Shown here one piece after another: positions 10,691 to 22,166 of a stretch of 64,000 bases of DNA; the first letter of the stretch is position 1; each line of letters opens with the position of its first letter. The notes under the pieces were generated by a model that was not told the origin of the DNA, did not search any database, and was given only the letters and a program-made list of their open reading frames with translations. Position numbers and translations under genes: made by a program. Source of the DNA: Margaritifera margaritifera (Eukaryota; Mollusca; Bivalvia; Unionida; Margaritiferidae); the NCBI GenBank assembly GCA_029931535.1, contig JAQPZY010001190.1:579001-643000 (forward strand), in the 5' to 3' direction.

Positions 10691-13310
10691 AAGACAAGAT
10701 AAGACAAGACTTTATTACATTCAGGTGGTAAAGTGTAAGACATATGAGGTATATAAAAAAAGAACATGAATATAGCGTTTGATATGATTACACAATGATT
10801 AACAGGGATTTTTAAAAATCGGAAAACACAATCTAAGAACCTGAAATATTTTTAAAGAGTCGTATCTGACCTGTATTCATTAATTGGTTATATTTATAAA
10901 CGTTAGTCCTGCAAGTGTAAAACTGAGGTATGCATTTTTGTCTTTCATCATGAAAATAAGTACACGACAGAAGATAGTCATATTCATCACCTATTCCTTG
11001 CGACTGACAGAGTATACAATATCTTTAGTTATAGGAAACATTAGCCCATCTACCAGTTTCAACAGGAAACCTGTGATATGCAGTTCTAAACTTAATTAAG
11101 CTTTTAGATATATTTATTGGTATCGGGAAATAGGTCTTTTCTAAATCCAAACTAGTTTTAAATAACATGTAATTAAGACCTTTAGGCGATGTATTGATGC
11201 TAACCGCTCAAACTTATCTGTATTGATCTTTTAGTCGTAGTTCTACAGACTTTGTTAACAATTTAACTGACACACAACTTTGATTTCTCCATACGTAGCT
11301 AAACCCAAAATCATCTAATATAGATTTTACTTCTAGTATCCATTTATTGTCATAGGAATTATCACAAAAATGTATATACAAGACAGAATACATATGATAA
11401 GACATTTTTTTCTTCATAAACACTAACTAATCTTGCCCAATAGATAATCATGCGAGTTTTAATGTTAATAATTAAAGGAAACCAGCCAAGTTCACAGTAT
11501 ACCATATATAGAGGGTACATTTTTTTTACATTCAGTATACTTCTAAGGAAAAGAAAGACGAGTTGTTTCAACTATATCTGATCTTACAAATCCACAAATT
11601 TCACAAGCATATGTTAAAATTGGTACAATGGTCTGATCGAACAGTTTTAGCTGACAATCAATATGCAAATCTAAATCGTGTATACTTTTTTTTAAGTAAA
11701 TGCATACCTTTATTAGCTATAGATACTAGATTGTTCAGGCCATTGGAGAAGTTTCCATTCTTGTGAAATATAAGGCACAAGTATTTATATTCATCTACAT
11801 CATCAATATAGGCATTTCTCATCTTAAATTTCTATGTGTGATCTTTTTTGAACCAAAATAGAATAATTTTTGTTTTCTCTATTGATTGTAAGTTGCCATT
11901 TATCGCAATATCTTCTAAACATATTGCATGTCAGCAGGATTATCTGGGACAAGTACAGTGTCATCAGCGTATAAAAGCAACATAACATTTAACAGATTTA
12001 CAAAGTCAATAGGTTTGGATAGTAATACACAACCTCTACGCCCATTTACTAATAAAAATAATTCTAGGTCATTTAGGAATAAGGAGAACAATAATGAATA
12101 TAAACTTTCTCCTTTTTTTTTACACCTTTTTCACATGAGAAAAAACCTGAAAATTCATTATTCACACAAACACGTGATTTAATATCATTATTAATACTTA
12201 ATACAACATTAAAACACTTTCCCCTGGTGCCTATCGAATACAACTTATGCCATAATCCATACATTATCAAAGGCACTTATAAAATCAACTAAAGTACAAC
12301 AAGTATAATTTTGAAATGTCTAATAAATGAAATAAGGTTATTCAAAAGAAAGATATTGTCTATTGTGAAATAGCCATTCCTGAATCCAACTTGAGTCTCA
12401 GATAGTAATTTATTATCATAAAGGGATTTAGACAATCTTAAATTTTATATAGCGGCAAAAACTTTACCGAAACAGCTAACTAAAGTAATAGGCCTATAAT
12501 TGTATATATCGGTTTTGTCACCTTTATTTTTATAAAATGGCACAATAATTCCCTTTGTCCAACCATCTGGTACGAAGCCAGTATTCAAGATTATATTATT
12601 TTACATACACGTTTAACATTTCAGCAATATAGCTTTTTATATATTGATTTCATATATTTTTATTGAACTTGCTTTATTATTTTTTAGATTGTTAACGACT
12701 TTTATATTTCTTCATCTGTAAACGGGTCATTCAGCCAAGAGTTATCGACAACATCAACCGCTTCTACCGTTTCGGGGATTACTCGGTCGTCACTATCTGT
12801 GTCCATTGAGTTTGTTTCTATAATATAATCGAAACATTCTTGCAATGCGATACTTTGAACAGGTCTTTTCTTGCCGACATTATTTATCATATCCCAGTTT
12901 ATCTTTGGATCTTTTGATTGTAAAGTGCGTTTTTTCCTTTGCAATGATTTTTTATAACGAGAGTAATGATTTGAAAGAGTTTTCTGCTACTGTCTACTAG
13001 CTGTTAGCATATTAGCTTCACTCACTGCAGTTTTTCTATTTTTGTGAACTTTCCTATATAAGTGGTAATGTTTTCTGGTTTTCATATAAAACCATGGCTT
13101 AGAGTCAGCTTTTTTCTTGCGTGCATTTGCAGAACTTTCACCTTTATGAGCTAATAAAAATGTTACTTATATCAAAGATGATTCCATTTACATCGTCTCG
13201 TGTTATATTATCTTTATTCATAAGTTCATGTCATTCAAAGTTGATATAATTCATATTTTCAACACTTAAATTCGCTAGGAATTCATTTTTTCTTCGAGGC
13301 AATGACAGTT
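10691..13310 (-). mobile_element. Degenerate minus-strand non-LTR retrotransposon, 5'-truncated
   Basis: Read on the minus strand, this holds a LINE remnant in order: an endonuclease-to-RT linker (13310-12945), an open segment at 12702-12944, RT finger/palm blocks (about 12640-12240), the RT active-site box YADDT at 11958-11972, and thumb/C-terminal segments to about 11214. The 3' end is an AATAAA-type signal at 10711-10717 followed by TCTTG/TCTTA repeats (10691-10710), a tail I associate with LINE 3' ends in molluscs. The endonuclease is missing and several stops and frameshifts break the frame, so it is dead. Clade is uncertain; CR1/L2-like is my best reading. The same family recurs at 19.4-21.2 kb. 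Confidence 0.8.
12702..12944 (-). pseudogene. LINE pol fragment, endonuclease-RT linker and RT start
   Basis: An 80-codon open segment rich in Lys, Asp and Glu. It begins with a KKR...KDPKINWDMIN motif, resembling the segment just before the RT domain in many animal LINE pol proteins, and ends in an EEI context where the RT begins. It continues in other frames on the same strand into RT blocks and the YADDT box near 11.96 kb. The ATG is internal to the ancestral protein, not a real start. Confidence 0.7.
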
Positions 13311-13321
13311 AAGTGCATTGA

Positions 13322-13549
13322 TTTGAGAGACAGCAATGGCAGAAAATCCGGGCTGCTCTGGCCAGAATTTTAACCCGCGGCTTCCAAAATAAATACCTAC
13401 AGAAACAAAAGATCTGCGAAAACCAGATGCGGATGCATGGCAGCAAGTTACTAGTACATGGTGAAACTGAAACCCGCGATGTTCAATATCAGTTTGGTGA
13501 GGTGGACACCCACAATTTTTACAATCATTACGTACTTGATCACCTGTAA
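13322..13549 (+). other. Possible orphan exon, 75-codon open frame
   Basis: An open stretch between a TGA at 13319-13321 and a TAA at 13547-13549, noticeably richer in GC than its surroundings. It encodes a basic, glutamine-rich peptide starting ERQQWQKIRAALARILTRGF. It has no good start ATG. A donor-like GTGAGG at 13497-13502 could end an exon after 13496; upstream AG acceptors exist but have weak pyrimidine tracts. I do not recognise the protein. It may be a host exon fragment or transposon-derived. Confidence 0.3.
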
Positions 13550-15289
13550 AGATATCAAATGTTTATGTGTTTTGTAATCATTTATCTCCTTCCTTTGATG
13601 ATTAATGTTATTTTAAAAAATTATTTAAGTATAATTGGTTGCATTGACAATTTTTAATAACAACTAGAGAAGAAAGTAAGCTTGCGTTTCAAACTTCAGG
13701 AACTCTCTGGATCACTAGTGATTTCCGACAGAGCGCTAAAAATAAAACAAACAAATAAGAGGTTAAGGTTGGCCTGAGATTGCTCCCATGGCTCACATCA
13801 ATGCAAGATGAGAAATACAATGGTAAAGTAATGAAAAATTGAATTTTTAGATCATGATTAATTGGAAATGGAAAGGCATGGTAAGTACTCACTTCATGTT
13901 GGTGACTCACTAGTGACTTGCTATTGATGTGGAATCTTTTTAAATCACTGGTAGAATCATCCGCTATACATCATCAAAGTTCCAAATACAATTGCCATGA
14001 CCGTTCTGTTCAAGGGTCAGGACACAAAAAAAGCTCCAACCTTGCTTTTTCTGCACTGCTATCAATCGTTTGAACTTAGTGAAACTCCTCCGTTACTTGT
14101 CTATAAGTATACCATCTGGTGTAATATTACTTACCATCATTCTCATAATGAGCTTACTACACAGTTTTATAAGCCCTGGTACCTCTTTTATTGAATCACA
14201 TAGATTATTCTTACTCTATAGGTGGTTCTACTCTTCATATACAATCCTGAGATTTGTCTAAGTTTAATTTTTTTAAAAATTACGATTGCACAGTTGTATA
14301 ATTTGACTTCAAGATGAACGTAAAAAAGCCAAGTTAAGCGAATTCTCTACTTATTGGAAACATAACTCTTGCCCGTAAGTAAAATAACACAGATGCTCTT
14401 TTATTTGCTAAACTTGATCCGAACATTTTTGATGGCCTTGTCAATAAATTTACACGATTACACCTGAATTGATGCAAATTGACCAAAGTTTTTGCAATAA
14501 TTATTTGTAACACTCCTCTAATTGTTTTTTTGTTTTTTTTCTTAGATGTCAGTGGCTGAGATTGCTATTTTTGCGGGAGGACATAAGATTTTACATTTAC
14601 TTAGGTTAAAGCGTGTGTCATGTGTCACATTTTTCTGACTCGGAAGAAAAAAGTTAAGAGAAGCATGAATTTTCTATGTGTCATGACATTTTACTGAGTC
14701 ATTGTACCTCTTCTTGTACTAAATCCACTATACACCCTGTCTTCCAGGGATAGTTTTGCTGCACACTGATTTTAATTTGAAAATCTGTCACGTCGGATTC
14801 CGTTTTTGAATAGCAGCACACAGTAATTTAGGAGAAAATAATTTTAATTTGACAATTTCTGTCTCTCAATATGGCCTAATGAGCGATGAACTCAGAATAA
14901 TCCAATGCTGCCCTGCTTCAATCAGACAAAGTAATATGGTAAAATTAAGTGCAGAAAAGAGAGCCTGCCTAAAATAAACGCATGTTTTGGGTTGCTACGT
15001 TTCAAACCTTATCAGACCAATCATTATGAGGAAGTCTCTGGACTCTCTTTAAATCGGATATTTCGAGCGGAACATGCATTTTGTAATTAAATCTTTTTAC
15101 GAAGATTCTTGAACCTCTTCACCTTCTAATTTGTATTTAAATTATATCTGAGAATTTTCGACATTTCCAACCATCAAACCTTATTTTATATATGACAAAA
15201 ACACTATAGTCTACAAGAATTACAAAACTTTGTTAAATAAATGATTTGTACATTGCATATAACAGTAAATAATAAAGGCTAATATTTAT
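13550..15289. other. Non-coding, no element recognised
   Basis: AT-rich. Short open frames at 13689-13910 (minus) and 13997-14261 (plus) show no domain. No repeats noted. Confidence 0.5.
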
Positions 15290-15326
15290 AATCTTACGGT
15301 CAACAGATTTACCTGATTACCTATTC

Positions 15327-15629
15327 ATGGTATACGCTTCTGATAAACTAATTAGCAAACGTCTGAACGATTCGGACTTTGGCTATCATAACATTGAACT
15401 CGTGTGGATTGAGATTACGTTACCCTCGTATAAAGTAGCCTTAGGGGTAGGTTATAGATCTAACTACTCTCCTATCAATTTCTGGGAATGTTTTGAAACT
15501 TCACTTGATATCATTAGTGACACGTATAAACATATTATTATTATGGGGGACTTTAACACTGATCTACTCAAACCATCTAGTTCTGCAAACTTAATCGGTG
15601 TTAGTCTAGATATAGTCTACGAAATGTGA
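15327..15629 (+). pseudogene. APE-type endonuclease fragment of LINE
   Basis: An open segment of 100 codons. The diagnostic block is IIIMGDFNTDLL at residues 70-81, where the Asp and Asn of GDFN are metal-binding/catalytic positions in apurinic-like LINE endonucleases. The family normally nicks target DNA to prime reverse transcription. The frame stops at 15627 and resumes in another phase with SDHDAP at about 15746. Confidence 0.85.
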
Positions 15630-15862
15630 TAACAAATCTTACACGAACTACTTCTATTACCAAAACCTTGCTTGATCCAATCTTTGTAAGTAATGATATA
15701 ACTATACTCAACACTGACATTTTAAAAATTGATAGAGAAATTAGTGACCATGATGCTCCCAATATAACAATCAGTCTCTTTTATAACTATCAGTCATAAT
15801 TCCTTCCTGGCCACTTAACTGTTTTTCAACTTATTGAACTGTATCATAGTATATGCGTGTAA

Positions 15863-16306
15863 TTGGAACAAACTCAATATTCTTGTATCGTATTTTGTGA
15901 TCTATCAAAAGCTTTTGATTGGGTCTGGCACAGAGGCTTATTATTTAAATTGAACGAATACGGTGTCTCGGGTAATCTGCTAAAATGGTTTGAAAATTAT
16001 CTAAGTAATATAAAACAAATGGTTATTTTGAACGATGCTTGTTCACTAGAAACAATTATAAATGCTGGCGTGTCACAAGGATCCGTACTTGAGCCTCTCC
16101 TGTTTCTAATCTACGTAAACGATATTGCCGATGGTATGAGTTCCCTCAACCGTTTCTTTGCAGATTCGTCTCTGCATTATTCATCCCCTTATTGTGGTGA
16201 AATAGAACTAGTCATGAATAATGATCTAATAAAACTGCATAAATGGTCTAAGCAATGGCTCTTAAAGTTTAACAGTGGCTATGTTTTTTTACGAACAAGA
16301 AAGTAA
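15863..16306 (+). pseudogene. LINE reverse transcriptase palm fragment
   Basis: 147 codons spanning RT motifs from FCDLSKAFDWVWHRGLLFKL (residues 11-30) through GVSQGSVLEPLLFLIYVND to FADSSLHY (residues 98-105). The usual FADD is FADS, so the second catalytic aspartate is lost. The annotated ATG is internal. Confidence 0.9.
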
Positions 16307-16613
16307 CATATTCCTGAACTTGTCTTTGAAAATATTGATCTTCGGTATGTGGATTCCCATTGTCATCTTGGATTACTACTTTCATCAAGTATGAAATGGA
16401 CTTGCCACATTGATAGTATTCTAAAAACAGCATCATCCCGAATAGCCATTCTTTGAAAACTAAAATACAAACTTAGTAAGCAAATTTTATCAAAACTGTA
16501 TATAACCTATATCAGGCCAATCTTGGAATATGCCAGTATAGTCTGGGATGGATGTTCGTTGATCGATTCAGAAAAAAAATTAAAAAATACAGCTTGAAGC
16601 GTCAAGAATAGTT

Positions 16614-17003
16614 ATGGGACTCCCAAAATACTCTAGTACGAAATCTCTCTATTTTGAAACAGGGTGGGAAAGTCTGGAGTCTAGACGAAAGAGACAAAAG
16701 CTATTAACGCTTTACAATATTAAAACGAGGCAAAAGCCGGACTATCTGTTTGAATTACTACCACCCCCTGTGTCCGAACAAAGAAATTATAACCTCCGAT
16801 GTCCAAATAATATAGCCACTTGTAATTTCAGGCTAAATTCCACCAAATCATCTTTTATACCCTCAACAGTGGCCTTGTGGAACAATCTTGAACAGGATAC
16901 ACAATGCAGCATATTTTATAGTGCTTTGAAAAAGCCTTTATGCCCAATTACACTGGTCTACAGCCAAAATGCTTCCGCAATAAATGTTGTCAAACTTTAC
17001 TGA
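16614..17003 (+). pseudogene. LINE pol C-terminal fragment
   Basis: 129 codons after the RT thumb, containing GWESLESRRKRQKLLTLYNI and a downstream RNYNLR block. It ends at a TGA just before the sequence changes to the 5' flank of the next element. It parallels the 59551-59859 fragment. Confidence 0.8.
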
Positions 17004-17010
17004 TTCTGGG

Positions 17011-17462
17011 TCACTGAGAACGAAAATGATGCTTAAAATTATTGATTGGCTCTAGTTTTAGAGATATTATACTGGGTCAGTATATACGACCCTTGACTTG
17101 GGAATGGCGGAGGATAAGTGAGTTATAAAGGGAAGGGATCTCAATTTAAAGCAGAAATGACTAAAATATATATCTTTGACTCGATCTATAAATAAATCTA
17201 TGACTGGGTTTGGACAGTACTTGCTTTTTAGGCAAAACAATGAATGATGCAATCTGAAGCTGGGATTGCGTCATACATTATATGAATTGCATCATGTTAT
17301 TCCTAGAAGTCATAGATGATGCAATCATAACAAAGCTTACATCACTCTGCTGAAGAAATTGCCCTATATCAGCTCTACAAATCATACAGTGTCGTGCTCT
17401 CTTATTTGTCAGTGTTTGATTTTGGAACGGGACACATTTCTTTTTAGCCAAAGTGAGCAGAG
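17011..17462 (+). other. Probable 5' flank of the 17.46-19.11 kb element
   Basis: Non-coding. It contains a GGGTC...GACCC inverted motif at about 17074-17094 around ATATAC, and several ATGATGCAAT/TGATGCAATC repeats (17239-17325). No matching terminal inverted repeat could be found downstream of 19111, so the left boundary is unresolved. Confidence 0.4.
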
Positions 17463-19111
17463 ATGCCTCGTACTTGTGTGAACAATGCAGATAACTTCTG
17501 CTATGTTTGTGGTGAAGTGACTTTTGCATCACAAAAGCGCAATATAAACACTATATGGTTAAGAAAGCCTATCACCTTTATTTTGGCTGCAAAATTGGAG
17601 ATCAGGACAAGATGTGGGCTCCACACATATACTGCAACACTTGTGCAACAAATCTTCGCCAGTGGTTGAAGAGGAAAAGGAAATCTATGCCTTTTGCAGT
17701 GCCAATGATTTGGAGAGAGCCAACAGATCATATCAGCAATTGTTACTTCTGCATGGTGCCTCCAGTTGGAAAAGGTCTGTCAAAGAAGAAAAAGTGGACT
17801 GTGCATTATCCAAACATTCCATCAGCTATACGCCCAATACCTCACGGAGAAGGACTGCCGGTTCCTGGTGCACCAGAATCATTCTCACTTGAGTTAGACG
17901 AGGAAGAGGATGAAACTTCTAGTCCTGAACCATCAATGTGACATGACCCATATTTTCTCCCATCCTCCTTCTCTGAACCACACCTCATAACACAAGGTGA
18001 ACTGAATGACCTTGTCAGGGATTTGGAACTACCCAAGAGTAAGGCAGAGCTGTTGGGCTCCAAACTACAGCAGTAGAATCTCCTGGCAGGTGATGTTAGG
18101 GTTTCCATGTTCCGTGACCGTCAAAAGGATCTTGTCCCATTCTTCTTCATGGAAGGTGATCTTGTAGCCTGCAACAACATCGATGGTGTGATGGCAGCCC
18201 TCAACATCGTTCATGATATAGGTGAGTGGAGACTGTTCATTGATTCATCGAAGACGAGTCTTAAAGCTGTTTTGCTGCACAATGGCAGTGTTTTGCCTTC
18301 AATTCCAGTTGGTCATGCAGTCCATATGAAGGAAACCTATGAAAACATGAAACAAGTTTTGAGGTGCATGAACTATGACCAACATCAGTGGCAGCTTTGT
18401 GGCAATTTCAAGGTTCTTGCTCTCTTGCTTGGTCTGCAGACTGGATACACAAAGTACTGCTGTTTTCTCTGCGAATGGGATAGTCGTGCGAGAGATTCCC
18501 ACTACATCAAGAGTGATTGGCCACTCCGACAGTCATTGGAGCCTGGGATGAAAAGTATTCAGCATCCACCACTTGTTGAATCAAGGAAGATTTTGTTACC
18601 ACCCTTGCACATCAAGCTGGGTCTGATGAAGAACTTTGTCAAGGCCATGGATAAAACACAAACAGCTCTAAGGTATCTCCGTGGAAAATTTCCAAGGTTA
18701 AGTGAAGCTAAGATAAAGGAAGGTGTCTTTGTTGGTCCTCAGATTCGTGAACTTCGAGATGATGCATTTCACCGTGCACTGCGTGGCAAGGAAAAGACGG
18801 CATGGAAAGCCTTTCAGTTAGTGGCAACAAATTTTTTTGGAAACAACAAGGCAGACAACTACAGGGAGTTGTTGGAAAACCTCATCAAGGCATACAAAAG
18901 CCTTGGTTGCAACATGTCACTAAAGATACATTTTTTACACTCTCATCTAGATTTTTTCCCACTTAACTGCGGAGCAGTGAGCGACGAGCACGGCGAGCGA
19001 TTTCACCAGGACATCGCAACAATGGAGAAACGCTATCAGGGCAAATGGAGCACATCAATGCTTGCAGACTATTGCTGGACAGTGAGAAGACATTCTCCAT
19101 TTAATGAATAA
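17463..19111 (+). pseudogene. Cysteine-rich multi-copy transposon-associated gene, nearly complete
   Basis: About 550 codons. N-terminus MPRTCVNNADNFCYVCGE starts a Cys-pair region (CYVC ... CNTC near codon 55-60) resembling a ZAD-like or treble-clef zinc module. A second Cys pair (NCYFC) and an acidic linker (LDEEEDETSSPEPS) follow. The C-terminal ~330 residues (18107-19111) are uninterrupted, with CCFLCEWDS, PPLHIKLGLMKNFVKA and EHGERFHQD blocks. I recall many copies of this protein annotated as hypothetical in invertebrate genomes; function is unknown to me, transposase being a guess. Lesions: one frameshift near 17545-17555, in-frame TGA at 17939-17941, TAG at 18074-18076, and a TAA at 19109-19111 that seems to interrupt a basic tail. 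Otherwise well preserved, hence fairly young. Confidence 0.75.
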
Positions 19112-20654
19112 AAGAGACAAGCCAAGAAGCGCCAACTGTTTCAGTTGACAGTCAGTTGGAATATCTCGATTTTTAATCATTTTTTTAAAAAAAAAGTATT
19201 TCTTTTTTAGCTTTTGAAACCACTAGCTTCATTGCTTAAAAAATCTTCCAGATTTTCTAAAAACTACTCCAAGGTATGTTTACTCGTGTACTACTTATAG
19301 CTTCTGTCCCTTATTTGTGAAATTAGTGATCATTAAATGTGTCTATCATAAACTCTCAATCATTTTGATTATCTGCAAGAAGAGCATTGTCATCGGCGTA
19401 AATTAACAGAAACAATCTTAAAAAAGTCATTAATTGTTTCATCAACGTTTTGTACATCAATATCGTTACACCGTTAAGACTGAAAATAATAGTCAAGATC
19501 CATTAGATATAAAGCTAATAGTAATTGAGATACATTTACTCCTTGGCGAACCACTTTCATGCGCTGAGAGAAGATATAAATAGTTCCATTTCCATTTACA
19601 CAATGTTTCGTCTTTGTACATATTCACAAGAACATTAAATACTTTTCCAGTTATTCCATTTCCTGCAATCTTTGTTTTCCAAAATCTAGTTAGCCTCAGA
19701 ATATTAAAAGTTTTCTGATATCGACAAATAAACAATAACTTTTCTTTTGCGTATTTTTCATCTACTCAGTTGAATTATATAATACAAAAGTACAATCTTT
19801 AGTTGAATAACATGATCCTAATTCTGCTTGATAGTCTTTTTAAAATAGACAAAGCATCAATATAATGTAATTGGTCAAGAATTTTCAGATTGTAAAGTGT
19901 TTCAGTTTTTATATAGAGAATAAATTCCCCTAATGCCCAAGAGTCATGGATTATTCCTGTATTCAGCATCAAATTCAAAAGGGAATTTACAATGGCATGC
20001 AAATTGATACAGTATTTCTTTAGCTGTTCTTTATATATATTATCTAAGCCAGTTATTTTATTATTTTTAAAATTCTAAATAGCTCTGTGAATTTCTTCTT
20101 CCACAATAGGGTCATCAAGAAAAGACTGAATATTTAAAAAAATAAAGTGCATTGAAAGTGTCGTAGCTTAATAAAGTATCAATAAAATAGTATACGTATC
20201 GTTTTCGTTTGACAAAATGTTGATATTTTCTTTATTTATTGAATTTTAAAGTGTCCAATATCCCTTGTTTGTTTTTTAAACGCATGGTTCTTTTTTATAT
20301 TGCATGAATCTGTTAAATTTTTTTTATAGATTTTGCTCTCCATGCTCAGTTTAATGAAATTGTGTTTTTATCACAATAAAATTATATTCGCGCCAAATGA
20401 TATTTTCTTCTGGCCGTACAACACTCGGGTCCGAATCAAGGTCTATTTTGTTCCAAAATGTATTGAATTTTATATTTTGTGACAATGTTCTTAGCAAGAT
20501 TTTCTATTTTATCCAAAATTGTGTGTATATCATTGGTTTCTGTATTTTCAGTAAATATCGGGTTCATTTTATCTTAATCCCATTTTTTCTCTTTTTGGAA
20601 TTCTTGTAACATTTTGTTTATGGAACTGACACCATAGAATATAATGGAAAACGT

Positions 20655-20733
20655 ATATCTGATATGAAAGAGTCAAATTCAAAATTATTAAAATCAGTTA
20701 GCGAGATAACTGCTTCAAAGATTGCGATGAGAT
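20655..20733. repeat. 79-bp target-site duplication, left copy
   Basis: Aligns without gaps to 21064-21142 with about 12 mismatches in 79 (roughly 85 percent identity). Both copies, read on the minus strand, encode the same endonuclease segment of the host LINE (FEA-ISxTDF...FISDI). That shows the duplication came from the target rather than from the insert. Confidence 0.88.
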
Positions 20734-21063
20734 CAGATGGCCTGAAACAATCAGCAACACAAAACTCAGGGAATTAACTTACCAGAAACCTATTATCACT
20801 GAGATAGCCAAGAGAAAGTGGAGTTGGATTCGACACACACTCAGGAAGCCAGCTGACAACATCACTCGTCAAGCCTAAGAGTGGAACCCTCAAGGCAAGA
20901 GGAGAGTGGACAGGCCAAAGAAAACATGGAAACGCTCCACTGAGGAAGACAGGAAGATGTCAGGACCCACCCGGGGGAGGTCAAGAAGGCGACAAATTAG
21001 AGTGCGATGGTGAAGCGTTGCTTATGCCTTATGTTCCACGAGAAGCCCTCAGGCTTGATGAAG
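20734..21063 (+). mobile_element. 5'-truncated RTE-clade LINE 3' end
   Basis: 330 bp encoding the C-terminal end of an RTE-type pol: [14 protein letters not shown] at about 20811-20852, then a GKRRVDRPKKTWKRS block and a terminal ALCSTR-like segment, with a stop and a frameshift inside. The WIGH-like/GRPK-TW signature and the very short 3' end finishing in a TGATGAAG-like sequence are typical of the RTE clade. It sits inside the minus-strand LINE endonuclease in the opposite orientation. Confidence 0.85.
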
Positions 21064-21142
21064 ATATCTGATATGAAAGGGTAAAATTTTAAATTATCAA
21101 AATCAGTAAATGAAATAAGTGCTTCAAAGTTTGCTATGAGAT
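21064..21142. repeat. 79-bp target-site duplication, right copy
   Basis: Partner of 20655-20733, immediately following the RTE 3' end. Confidence 0.88.
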
Positions 21143-21249
21143 AGTATATAATACTAGCATTCTTGCTCGTCATCTTTCCTTGATTCTTATCAGGGCCATT
21201 TTTTACCGTTAGCAATATAAATATTAATGCATTGATAGAATTATATTAA

Positions 21250-22166
21250 ACTTATAAGTATACTTTCTGACCTTCACGTCTTGATTGATTCTGTTTGTAC
21301 TGTCCTAATTGGTGTAATTGTGCAGGGGTGTAGTTATGCAATGAAGGGGCCCAGTTTTGGGTGACAGCAATGGCCTGCAGCTGTTTATCCCGCTGATGAT
21401 AATGGTGCACCATGCTCTTGAGGCTGCTTAATCAATTCCTGTTGTTTAGAGTCCTCAGTAAACAGTTGTTCTGCATGATCAATAAACTGGATTACAGCTT
21501 GCTGATTCAATGTCGTGCAAATGATCATCTCTTGTTCTATTTGCCTTTGTTTCTCTAGTTTTAATTGTTTATGTGCTTAGTATATACTTGTTTTTTAATT
21601 ATTTCCTGTGCATTTTAGATTTGATGGCATGCCATTTAGTATCTTGTAAATGTTAAGGTCTGCATGGGACTAGTACCATGCTCGTAAAACCAGTGTAGAT
21701 TGGAGATGTCTCCCTTCAGAACCTCGAATGAGTGTGTATTCTTCGGTTTCTGACGGGTACGCCATAATAGTGGGTAGCGATATAGTCAGCCGCCTTGATA
21801 AAAAAAAACTAAAACAAACTCTCTTCATAAATCATTTAGAACACCACAAAACAATTTATACTCTCCGTGTTGCTCCTAAACTTGTTCTGCTGTAACTTTG
21901 GTTTGCCTTTCCAAGAATCTTCTAAGGCTGCAGTGTGTTTGTGGTGGTTTGAAGCAAAGGGTTTGTGATAGATATGCTACTTTTCTGAAGCCATGTTGCC
22001 CACGTTTCTGTAGGTATGTCCATTGGTCTTGGAAATAATCGAATTCAAGGCGGCCCTTGATCTTTCTTAAAGTAACGAGTCTGTTAGTTTTCACTGAGCC
22101 AATCCCCTCAAGTGTCTTGCAATTCATGGATGTAGCAGTCTGGACATTGATGCACGAGAAAGACAT
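21250..22166 (-). pseudogene. Unidentified minus-strand coding remnant
   Basis: A 96-codon segment (22166-21876) starts MSFSCINVQTATSMNCKTLE and contains RLVTLRKIKGRLEFDYFQD and a CSLRRFLERQTK motif, ending in a stop at 21876-21878. Further downstream on the same strand, about 21560-21400, a Gln/Glu-rich segment (EQEMIICTTLNQQAVIQF) is open, then continues after a frameshift as a His/Gln-rich segment to about 21270. Composition is coding-like. I do not recognise the family; a transposon structural protein or a decayed host gene are both possible. Confidence 0.4.

Larger units (their letters stand above)
15290..17010 (+). mobile_element. Degenerate plus-strand LINE with an internal deletion
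   Basis: Pol remnant in order: C-terminal half of an APE-type endonuclease (15327-15800) with the MGDFNTDLL motif and a SDHDAP block near 15746; a deletion removing the endonuclease-RT linker and RT fingers; RT palm (15863-16306) with FCDLSKAFD, a GVSQGSVLEPLLFLIYVND block, and the catalytic box reading FADS rather than FADD; then a thumb/C-terminal region (16310-17003) with ESLESRRKRQKLLTLYNIK. The missing second catalytic aspartate, frame breaks and deletion make it inactive. The C-terminal part resembles that of the LINE at 58.1-60.0 kb. Confidence 0.88.
19380..21240 (-). mobile_element. Degenerate minus-strand LINE, 3'-truncated
   Basis: Minus-strand order: endonuclease C-terminal part (from 21240), broken by an RTE insertion at 20734-21063, then linker, RT start with EEEIHRAI-like sequence (about 20100-20050), RT finger blocks (20002-19799), a FKT...GNGITGKVFNVLVNMYKD segment (19735-19493), and the catalytic YADDN box at 19386-19400, where recognisable sequence ends. 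It belongs to the same broad family as 10.69-13.31 kb but is a separate copy, because both contain RT. Multiple stops show it is inactive. Confidence 0.8.

Noticed and set aside
10691..21240. A single minus-strand LINE split by the 13.3-19.4 kb block
   Set aside because: Both minus-strand pieces contain the RT palm with its YADD box, so they are two copies rather than halves of one.
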